Source: Porticoccus sp. | GTDB taxonomy: Bacteria; Pseudomonadota; Gammaproteobacteria; Pseudomonadales; Porticoccaceae | Direction of reading: 5' to 3' | DNA: 5,271 nt | Assembly: GCA_011049795.1 (NCBI GenBank) | Contig: DRHD01000159.1 | Coordinates: forward strand, 1 to 5,271 | Shown here: positions 1 through 4,360 of the stretch, one piece after another | How positions within the stretch are numbered: position 1 is the stretch's first letter | Layout of the letters: each line of letters starts with the position of its first letter | The notes under the pieces: model-generated | Told to the model about the DNA's origin: nothing | Seen by the model: only the letters and a program-made list of their open reading frames with translations | Database searches by the model: none | Translations under genes and position numbers: made by a program

Positions 1-474
1 ATAGAGATCTGCAACGGCCCGAACTGGAGACGCAAGCATCTGCGTGCTATTGAACTGGCAGACCAGAAGGCGGAGGACTTTGATGATTATTTGCCTGGGC
101 TGCAGGATATCTACGCTCACAAGTGGGCGCTACTGGCTGGACTCAACCATGCGCTCCTGAAGTTCTTCCTGGCCGCATTGTCGATCGATGTCGAAATAGT
201 GATGGCATCTGAACAGGGATTCTCCGGCGCCAAGAGCGAGTTGGTTTTGGATATGTGTCTGAAGCTGGGAGCTGATGAGTACATCTTTGGTGGTCTGGGA
301 AAGGATTATGCGGATCTGGATGCATTCGCGGAAGCTGGTGTATCGGTCTCATTCCAAGACTACAAGCACCCTACCTATTCCCAGATTCATGGCGATTTCA
401 CCTCACACCTGTCAACCCTGGATCTATTGATGAACGCGGGTCCAGACAGTCTGAGGATACTTCGCAATGGGTGA
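1..474 (+). CDS. WbqC-like family protein, 5'-truncated by the window edge
   Basis: Frame 1 is open from the first base to TGA at 472-474, giving 157 visible residues without the start. The features match the C-terminal two thirds of WbqC-like proteins (Pfam WbqC family): an N-W pair near visible residue 8, a run of helices, a 'LGADEYIFGGLGKDY' stretch, 'VSFQDYKHPTYSQIHGDF', and a closing 'LSTLDLLMNAGPDSLRIL'. WbqC proteins occur in O-antigen and other surface-polysaccharide clusters and often beside sugar-modifying enzymes; their exact reaction is not settled as far as I know. No signal peptide or membrane segment is visible, so a cytoplasmic protein is likely. The 3' end overlaps the next gene by 8 bases. 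An in-frame ATG or alternative start inside the visible part is not needed, because coding-like sequence continues to base 1. The family call is from recognition of the motif pattern, not from a search. Confidence 0.85.
   Translation: MEICNGPNWRRKHLRAIELADQKAEDFDDYLPGLQDIYAHKWALLAGLNHALLKFFLAALSIDVEIVMASEQGFSGAKSELVLDMCLKLGADEYIFGGLGKDYADLDAFAEAGVSVSFQDYKHPTYSQIHGDFTSHLSTLDLLMNAGPDSLRILRNG
453..457 (+). promoter_or_regulatory. Ribosome binding site of the 467-721 gene
   Basis: GAGGA lies inside the end of the WbqC-like gene, nine bases before the ATG at 467. It supports translation of the small downstream gene from the same transcript. Confidence 0.55.
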
Positions 475-721
475 CCCTGCAGTACCAGTTGGATTCGATT
501 ACGCCGCGGCCCTGATCGCTATCCGGGAACAGATGTCCTACGCGGTCATAGCTGATTATGTGGGCTATGAGTCCAGTTCTTCTGTCCAAAGGGTGATTGA
601 TGGCGCTATTCCCCCGCATCCTCAAGGCGAGGCGATATGGGCTCTGTACCGTGAATTGTTTGAAGATAAGCCACCGGTTAGCGAAGAACAGACTGCCGGT
701 GGATCTGGTCTACCTGCTTAA
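467..721 (+). CDS. Small helix-turn-helix-like phage protein
   Basis: An 84-residue protein starts at ATG 467, within the last codons of the WbqC-like gene, and stops at TAA 719-721. Residues 12-67 look like a small helical DNA-binding fold: 'ALIAIREQMSYAVIADYVGY' resembles the first two helices and turn of a Cro/XRE-like domain, followed by 'SSSSVQRVIDG' as a candidate recognition helix and then 'HPQGEAIWALYRELF'. The last 15 residues are Gly/Ser/Glu-rich and probably disordered. Similar short HTH-like proteins are common in phage genomes as regulators or packaging-linked DNA binders. The HTH reading is inferred from sequence pattern; no partner or operator can be named. The overlap with the upstream gene suggests co-translation with it. 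Confidence 0.8.
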   Translation: MGDPAVPVGFDYAAALIAIREQMSYAVIADYVGYESSSSVQRVIDGAIPPHPQGEAIWALYRELFEDKPPVSEEQTAGGSGLPA

Positions 722-729
722 TGCCATGG

Positions 730-759
730 TTGTACCCAATTCCTAATGGGTGTTAAAAT
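730..759 (+). promoter_or_regulatory. Possible extended -10 promoter ahead of the tRNA pair
   Basis: TTGTAC at 730-735 (weak -35, 3 of 6) is followed after 18 bases by TAAAAT at 754-759 (5 of 6 against TATAAT). A TG dinucleotide sits one base before the -10, the extended -10 arrangement. It would start RNA near 766 and read into tRNA-Pro and tRNA-Leu. A 5-bp inverted repeat (ACCCA 734-738 with TGGGT 747-751) overlaps it and could instead be a weak transcript end of the upstream gene, although no T-run follows. This is a pattern match only. Confidence 0.35.
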
Positions 760-802
760 ATACACATGTACATTTACTTTACCAACGCACACCCCCTCCC
801 GT

Positions 803-818
803 ATATCCTATAGGATAT
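803..818. repeat. Perfect 16-bp palindrome abutting tRNA-Pro
   Basis: ATATCCTATAGGATAT is a perfect inverted repeat without a spacer. It ends on the base before the first nucleotide of tRNA-Pro. As DNA it could be a protein-binding site; as RNA it could form only a short hairpin, since a loop would use up the central pairs. It sits about 40 bases downstream of the proposed transcription start, so it could affect elongation or 5' processing of the tRNA transcript. Function unknown. Confidence 0.6.
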
Positions 819-895
819 CTGGGTGTAGCTCAGTTTGGTAGAGTTCTTGGCTTGGAACCAAGATGTCGGAGGTTCAAATCCTCCCGCCCAGACCA
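819..895 (+). tRNA. tRNA-Pro, anticodon UGG, CCA encoded
   Basis: A full cloverleaf can be folded by eye. The acceptor stem is CTGGGTG (819-825) with CGCCCAG (885-891), including one U-G pair. The D stem is GCTC (828-831) with GAGT (841-844). The anticodon stem is CTTGG (846-850) with CCAAG (858-862), around loop CTTGGAA with anticodon TGG at 853-855. The T stem is GGAGG (868-872) with CCTCC (880-884), around TTCAAAT. Discriminator A892 is followed by genomic CCA (893-895). C1-G72 and A73 are the usual bacterial proline identity bases, which supports the charge. The variable loop is short, as expected. U34 should read CCA and, by wobble, other CCN codons. It lies four bases before tRNA-Leu, so both are probably cut from one precursor. 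Confidence 0.95.
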
Positions 896-899
896 ACAC

Positions 900-976
900 G
901 CGGGAGTGATGGAATTGGCATACATGTCAGATTTAGAATCTGAATTTTCCGAGTTCGAATCTCGGCTCCCGCACCA
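900..976 (+). tRNA. tRNA-Leu, anticodon UAG, short variable loop, CCA encoded
   Basis: The acceptor stem GCGGGAG (900-906) pairs with CTCCCGC (966-972); discriminator A973 and CCA (974-976) follow. The D arm has a 3-bp stem, ATG (909-911) with CAT (923-925), and a loop carrying GG at 917-918. The anticodon stem TCAGA (927-931) pairs with TCTGA (939-943) around TTTAGAA, giving anticodon TAG at 934-936, which reads CUA leucine codons (not an amber suppressor, which would need CUA as the anticodon). The T stem CCGAG (949-953) pairs with CTCGG (961-965) around TTCGAAT. The variable region is only five bases (944-948, ATTTT), where bacterial leucine tRNAs normally have a long stem-loop arm. The acceptor stem is the same as that of E. 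coli tRNA-Leu(UAG) as I recall it, and the D arm has the same length and style. All stems are intact, so it may be functional, but charging cannot be judged from sequence. Confidence 0.9.
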
Positions 977-988
977 TCCCCTAAAGCA

Positions 989-1010
989 CTTATCCCTCTA
1001 CAGGGATAGG
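989..1010 (+). terminator. Stem-loop after the tRNAs, possible terminator or processing stop
   Basis: CTTATCCCT (989-997) pairs with AGGGATAGG (1002-1010) around a CTAC loop, giving nine pairs including one G-U. It begins 12 bases after the CCA end of tRNA-Leu. There is no T-run after it, so it is not a textbook intrinsic terminator; it may instead protect or mark the 3' end of the tRNA precursor. Confidence 0.45.
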
Positions 1011-1025
1011 GAATTCATACCGCAG

Positions 1026-1034
1026 TGGTATTAT
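1026..1034 (+). promoter_or_regulatory. Possible extended -10 promoter for the terminase-like gene
   Basis: TGGTATTAT fits the extended -10 form TG-n-TATAAT with five of six -10 bases. No convincing -35 is present at the usual distance. RNA would start near 1041, leaving a leader of about 25 bases before ATG 1066. It lies just downstream of the stem-loop at 989-1010, an arrangement that would separate tRNA and structural-gene transcription. Pattern match only. Confidence 0.35.
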
Positions 1035-1065
1035 GCCGATGTCAGTGTAATCCGCAGAGCATTTC

Positions 1066-1536
1066 ATGGCAGAAGACGACACAGAAGACGAGCAATCCAA
1101 AACCAGGAAGGAACGGGAAAGATGGCAGCCGCCGAAAGGTAGGCTGACCGGACACAACATCATACTGGATTATGAAGTTATCAGTGAACTCGCCATGATG
1201 CAGTGTACTCAGGTAGAGATTGCCGCATTCTGTGGCTGCTCAATAGACATACTTCACAACGACGCCCGATTCAAAGAGCTCTATGAGGAAGGCATGAGTT
1301 ACGGGCGCATCAGTGTTCGTCGCCATCAGTTTCAAGCAATGGAAGCCGGGGATCGCACCATGCTGGTTTGGCTCGGCAAGCAATACCTTGATCAGCGAGA
1401 TTCTAAAGAGTTGACTGGGGCTGGCGGGGAACCACTCATACCGGAAACGCCAGAATTCTATATGGATGTTACACGTAGGCTGGCGTTTATGTTTGCAGAG
1501 GCTGCACACCAATTTGAGGAGCCATCCGTTCATTAA
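1066..1536 (+). CDS. Terminase small subunit-like DNA-binding protein
   Basis: A 156-residue protein starting at ATG 1066 and ending at TAA 1534-1536. Residues 1-27 are charged and probably flexible. Residues 35-66 ('VISELAMMQCTQVEIAAFCG' and onwards) look like a helix-turn-helix of the kind that opens phage terminase small subunits, followed by 'DARFKELYEEGMSYGRISVR' (about 66-85) and then 'TMLVWLGKQYLDQRD' and 'ELTGAGGEP' (98-122). That last block is the part I recognise best from phage small-terminase-like proteins. Such subunits bind the packaging site and load the large ATPase subunit. The ribosome binding site is weak (AGAG at 1056-1059). The next gene is not a large terminase, which is unusual; a transcription regulator with the same fold remains possible. 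The stop codon overlaps the next gene's ribosome binding site. Confidence 0.75.
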   Translation: MAEDDTEDEQSKTRKERERWQPPKGRLTGHNIILDYEVISELAMMQCTQVEIAAFCGCSIDILHNDARFKELYEEGMSYGRISVRRHQFQAMEAGDRTMLVWLGKQYLDQRDSKELTGAGGEPLIPETPEFYMDVTRRLAFMFAEAAHQFEEPSVH

Positions 1537-1540
1537 GGAG
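1535..1540 (+). promoter_or_regulatory. Ribosome binding site overlapping the preceding stop
   Basis: AAGGAG begins inside the TAA stop of the terminase-like gene and stands seven bases before ATG 1548. It fixes that start and suggests coupled translation. Confidence 0.8.
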
Positions 1541-1547
1541 CTTATTC

Positions 1548-1940
1548 ATGGCAAGCACACTATATACCACCATTTCCAGCACAGACTACCTGGATAAGCC
1601 AATATCAATACTTGGCGCCACATCCAGCACTGATCCCGCTTTGTGGTATCAAGTGCATCCCAGAGTCCGGAATATTGGGTTCCAATTGAAGTTGTCCAGT
1701 ACCGCTTCGGCGGAAGAGAAGATGACGGGGGCTGTAGAGATTCAGGGATCAAATGATGGGGTCACTCCACTGAAAACTCTGCTTGGGACAATCTCGCTGA
1801 GTTCTGAAGTACAACCCGCATCCGATGGGTTGGCGATAGACGCTCATTGGGGATTTGTCAGGGCCGTTATATCGAGTGGTACCACCATGTCATCTGGTAC
1901 TTCGGTCAACGTGCTTGCCAACCCGCATCTAATACAATGA
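1548..1940 (+). CDS. Small beta-rich phage structural protein
   Basis: A 130-residue protein, strongly supported by its AAGGAG site and by tight packing with both neighbours. It is rich in Ser, Thr, Gly and alternating hydrophobic residues. The central part, 'VRNIGFQLKLSSTASAEEKM' (40-59), then 'GAVEIQGSNDGVTPLKTLLG' (61-80), and 'HWGFVRAVISSGTTMSSGTS' (100-119), has the pattern of short phage beta-sandwich proteins in which a 'V-x-GSNDG' strand-turn and a late 'W-x-FVRA' strand recur. I do not know a proven function; a head decoration, head-tail or tail appendage component fits the context. No signal peptide, membrane segment or catalytic motif is visible. Its last codon and stop overlap the start of the next gene (ATGA at 1937-1940), so the two are likely made together. 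Confidence 0.75.
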   Translation: MASTLYTTISSTDYLDKPISILGATSSTDPALWYQVHPRVRNIGFQLKLSSTASAEEKMTGAVEIQGSNDGVTPLKTLLGTISLSSEVQPASDGLAIDAHWGFVRAVISSGTTMSSGTSVNVLANPHLIQ

Positions 1941-3724
1941 CCGTTGTTTCAAATTCGCTAGTTGTCGCCAGGTCGGTAGATGATCTGAATGATCAGACTT
2001 GCGTGCTCATTGACCCGCACCAGACTGCGCTTCGTGGGCAGGGTGTGTTATTCGACCTACCCTTACAAACTACTGTTGTCCCTAATCTATCCTTTGGCTC
2101 CCCCACAGCCACGTTCGTGAATGCTACACCGAGGACAGTCCTTGACTTTGAAGGTCTGATTAAGCCTGTGCTATCAGGAGAGGTGAGGTTTAAGGGGGCA
2201 AGGCGTGTTGAGAATTTGTTGATCCCTGTATCATCGGGAGACTTCAGCGGGTGGATAGGCGTTACAACCCCCTCTGGAACTACGAGCGGCAACACCATTA
2301 CATTCACTGGAGCGGGGAACGATTGGCGATTTAGTCAGAACATAACCGTAACAAGCGGTGAAGAGTTTACTGTCAGCTTTACTACGGGGCAGGGGACCAA
2401 GACAGGGACCATCCAATTTAGAGACGCCACCGGCAATACCTCTCTTGACGAGACGATAACACTGCTCGCTACACCTACCAGATATTCCTTTACAGTCACA
2501 GCAACAAGTTCGGGTAATGCGACTATCGGCTTTGACAATAGAGTGTCAAGCGGCGGCGATGGCATTGCTGGTTCAATCATTTGTGATAATGCACAGATTG
2601 AGAACGTCACAGGACAAGCCAACCAGAATCCTAGCGAAGTAGTCAGTGTAGGCGTCCTATCCAGCCCCTTCCACGGAGCAATGGTAGATGGCGTTCTTTA
2701 CGCGAAAACCGCAAATGCCAATACCGTTTCTAGCAACATTGTTACGGATAATAACCCCGGCGCAGCCTTTGACGCTACAGACAGCTTTAATGATGCTGAT
2801 GGTCCGTTTGGGTATCTAGGTGAGAGTCAGAGTCAGAATCTGGCTTTGCATAACCGAACATGGCAAGACATTGTTTGGTCTGCTACTACAATGACTGTAT
2901 CTGATAATTCAGAGGTAGGTGCAGATGGAAGAACAAGAGCGGCGACACTCACGGCAACAGCCGGAAATGCAACACTCATACAAGACCTCGGAGTAATAGG
3001 CTCTACAGCTAACTCGTGGGGCATGTACATAAAGCGCAAGACAGGTACGGGTGACATTGATTTAACTTTGGATGGGGGGTCTACGTGGACAACGGTAACG
3101 ACTACAGCCGCATTCACCAGAGTACAGACAGGACAGACATTAGCTAACCCTGATATTGGTATCAGAATAGTAACCTCAGCCGATGCTGTCATTGTGGATT
3201 TTGGTCAAGCTGAAGCCTCTACATTCTTGAGTTCGACAATCCCTGAAACCGGTGCCACACCAGTTACCCGAAATATTGATGAACTCTCCTATTTAAGCGC
3301 AGGCAATATACTGGATGCACAAGGTACTGCACATGCTGAGATTAGTAGTGTTTGGAGTTCTCATACTCCGACTGCAATGGTGTTAGCTCGTGGCGTTACT
3401 GGGAGAATACTTTACAGTGAAAATAACGAGCCTTCTAATCAAATACGGGCCTTTGATGGAGCGAACATTACAACAAGTCCTGTAGGCACATCATTCCAAA
3501 ATGCTCCTCAGTCAGTAGCTTCGACGTGGGGGGATAGTTTAACTGCATACATCAACGGTGATCCTGACGCAACGCCTGCTGCATACGATGGAACAATGGG
3601 AACAGGCGCTATAGGCGTCCTGCACACCAACGCAGGCACTTTTGCATTCGATGGCACAATCAGATTCATACAGATATTCAGCAGAGAACTAAACTCAAGT
3701 CAGGTAGGAGCATTGCCAAGATGA
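1937..3724 (+). CDS. Modular phage appendage protein with two beta-sandwich modules and a LamG-like C-terminus
   Basis: A 595-residue protein. The frame is open further left to an ATG at 1847, but the ATG at 1937 overlaps the previous stop (ATGA) and begins a phage-like N-terminus, while the 30 extra residues merely shadow the preceding gene; I therefore start at 1937. Residues 1-85 are an N-terminal segment ending in 'FKGARRVENLL' (85-95), a lead-in seen before carbohydrate-binding-like modules in phage tail proteins. Module 1 spans about 85-240. Module 2 spans about 295-445, opening with 'QSQNLALHNRTWQDIVWSAT' and closing with 'IPETGATPVTRNID', the typical end of this module type. Residues 450-592 resemble a LamG/concanavalin-A-like sandwich, ending in 'FDGTIRFIQIFSRELNSSQV'. 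Likely a virion surface or tail-tip protein that binds glycans; no hydrolase motif is seen. The binding role is inference. Confidence 0.8.
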   Translation: MTVVSNSLVVARSVDDLNDQTCVLIDPHQTALRGQGVLFDLPLQTTVVPNLSFGSPTATFVNATPRTVLDFEGLIKPVLSGEVRFKGARRVENLLIPVSSGDFSGWIGVTTPSGTTSGNTITFTGAGNDWRFSQNITVTSGEEFTVSFTTGQGTKTGTIQFRDATGNTSLDETITLLATPTRYSFTVTATSSGNATIGFDNRVSSGGDGIAGSIICDNAQIENVTGQANQNPSEVVSVGVLSSPFHGAMVDGVLYAKTANANTVSSNIVTDNNPGAAFDATDSFNDADGPFGYLGESQSQNLALHNRTWQDIVWSATTMTVSDNSEVGADGRTRAATLTATAGNATLIQDLGVIGSTANSWGMYIKRKTGTGDIDLTLDGGSTWTTVTTTAAFTRVQTGQTLANPDIGIRIVTSADAVIVDFGQAEASTFLSSTIPETGATPVTRNIDELSYLSAGNILDAQGTAHAEISSVWSSHTPTAMVLARGVTGRILYSENNEPSNQIRAFDGANITTSPVGTSFQNAPQSVASTWGDSLTAYINGDPDATPAAYDGTMGTGAIGVLHTNAGTFAFDGTIRFIQIFSRELNSSQVGALPR

Positions 3725-3762
3725 CAAAACGTGTAATCAAACGAATGCCTGATGAAATATAA
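3721..3762 (+). CDS. Possible 13-residue leader reading frame
   Basis: ATG at 3721 overlaps the stop of the appendage gene (ATGA) and reads 13 codons, MTKRVIKRMPDEI, to TAA at 3760-3762. The peptide is basic in its first half. There is no separate ribosome binding site, so it could be translated only by restart after the upstream gene. It ends two bases before the folded leader of the next gene. It may be chance, a remnant of a longer gene, or a leader peptide; nothing in the sequence decides. Confidence 0.25.
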   Translation: MTKRVIKRMPDEI

Positions 3763-3763
3763 A

Positions 3764-3820
3764 CTGAGGAAACGCCTCGGGACGAATCCCGTGCTCCATA
3801 AGCATAAGCGAAAGCAGGAG
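3764..3820 (+). promoter_or_regulatory. Folded leader with three stems before the 3828 gene
   Basis: Stem A pairs GAGG (3766-3769) with CCTC (3775-3778) and can extend outward to CTGAGG/CCTCGG with one G-U pair. Stem B pairs CGGGA (3778-3782) with TCCCG (3787-3791) around a CGAA tetraloop. A and B compete for 3778-3780 or, if trimmed, abut without a gap and could stack. Stem C pairs CTCC (3794-3797) with GGAG (3817-3820), which is the ribosome binding site of the next gene, so C would hide it; an alternative pairs TGCT (3792-3795) with AGCA (3813-3816). The loop of C carries three near-identical 6-base units (ATAAGC, ATAAGC, GAAAGC; 3798-3815). No T-run follows, so it is a translation control or processing element rather than a terminator. 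Energies were not computed. Confidence 0.45.
3816..3820 (+). promoter_or_regulatory. Ribosome binding site of the 3828 gene
   Basis: AGGAG stands seven bases before ATG 3828 and fixes the start. The GGAG part can pair with CTCC at 3794-3797. Confidence 0.8.
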
Positions 3821-3827
3821 AATTACC

Positions 3828-4316
3828 ATGACGAGATTTGCAGATATTGAAAAACTGAGGAATGATGTAGTCAAAAGCATCTACGGCAGACGGCTTGGCC
3901 TTGATCACGACGATTTCCTGGTTGGTCCGGTGGGGATTAGAAATCCCATTGATAACCTGACTAGCGGTCAGTCGACGATGCCATCTACCGGGACGCTAAC
4001 GCTGCAACCACACGGGATTAGCCTGATCGGCACAACCGCATCAAGCGGCACCTCTGTGGCAAGTACCGCCAGTCAGCAGTTGCCAGCACCGAGTCCGGGG
4101 GCCAGGAAATCCCTGTTCAACATAACAACCGGTCAGTTGGTAGTCTCAACTGTAACGGCAAGTGCATTTTTCTTTTCCAGTCAGAGCAGCACCATGACGT
4201 ACCTTACTCTCACGGGGAAGGGTGCAAATGCGGAACTGATTGGACTGACAACTGCACTGTGGGGTTGTATGGGCGTGGTCGGGACATCCCTGACTACCAA
4301 CGCAACTCTGTCGTAA
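3828..4316 (+). CDS. Phage structural-type protein of unknown function
   Basis: A 162-residue protein with a clear ribosome binding site, ending at TAA 4314-4316. The N-terminal 45 residues, 'RFADIEKLRNDVVKSIYGRR' and then 'LGLDHDDFLVGPVGIRNPID', form a compact charged segment that I recognise as a recurring opening of uncharacterised phage proteins. The remainder (46-162) is Ser/Thr-rich with alternating hydrophobic residues, 'LPAPSPGARKSLFNITTG' (85-102), 'TYLTLTGKGANAELIGL' (124-140) and a Trp-containing last strand, which suggests a beta-sandwich or beta-prism domain. The layout fits a small virion protein with a conserved anchoring N-terminus and a beta-rich exposed part; that division is inference. 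No signal peptide, membrane helix or catalytic motif is evident. It shares an 'SSGTSV' string with the 1548 gene product, which is probably composition rather than kinship. Confidence 0.7.
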   Translation: MTRFADIEKLRNDVVKSIYGRRLGLDHDDFLVGPVGIRNPIDNLTSGQSTMPSTGTLTLQPHGISLIGTTASSGTSVASTASQQLPAPSPGARKSLFNITTGQLVVSTVTASAFFFSSQSSTMTYLTLTGKGANAELIGLTTALWGCMGVVGTSLTTNATLS

Positions 4317-4320
4317 AACA

Positions 4321-4360
4321 ACCATCAGCGCGATGAGGAGAGCAATGATGCAGGAAGAAA
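4321..4360 (+). repeat. Interrupted direct repeat, copy 1 (with ribosome binding site)
   Basis: ACCATCAGCGCG (4321-4332), a 14-base insert (4333-4346), then GATGCAGGAAGAAA (4347-4360). Both blocks recur exactly in copy 2 at 4491-4516, where they are directly joined. The preceding bases also match well (AAAACA here, AAAAAA before copy 2). The 14-base insert holds the GAGGAG ribosome binding site of the last gene. Confidence 0.85.
4335..4340 (+). promoter_or_regulatory. Ribosome binding site of the last gene
   Basis: GAGGAG lies seven bases before ATG 4348 and four before ATG 4345. The other clear sites in this window use a seven-base gap, so 4348 is the better start. Confidence 0.7.

Noticed and set aside
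934..936. An amber suppressor tRNA, because TAG appears in the anticodon loop.
   Set aside because: The anticodon reads 5'-UAG-3', which pairs with CUA leucine codons. A suppressor of UAG stops would need anticodon CUA.
750..1142. A 130-codon + strand reading frame across the tRNA region.
   Set aside because: It runs through both complete tRNA genes and into the terminase-like gene in another frame, has no ribosome binding site, and its residues show no family pattern.
1847..1936. A 30-codon longer start for the appendage protein.
   Set aside because: These codons overlap the preceding gene out of frame and give a Trp/Tyr/His-rich, un-phage-like N-terminus. The ATGA start at 1937 is the usual coupling arrangement.
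3749..3792. A hammerhead ribozyme, suggested by CTGATGA (3749-3755), CTGAGGA and GAAAC/GAA near paired stems.
   Set aside because: The bases between the core boxes do not pair as stem II, and the cleavage-site triplet next to stem III is missing. The stems that do form do not join the core elements in any of the three hammerhead layouts.
1875..4070. Kinship between the 1548 and 3828 proteins from a shared 'SSGTSV' string.
   Set aside because: The match is short, Ser/Gly/Thr-rich and uses different codons; the rest of the two proteins does not align by eye.
1937..4316. A diversity-generating retroelement, since variable phage tips often carry one.
   Set aside because: No reverse transcriptase, template/variable repeat pair or C-type-lectin-like end is visible in the window.
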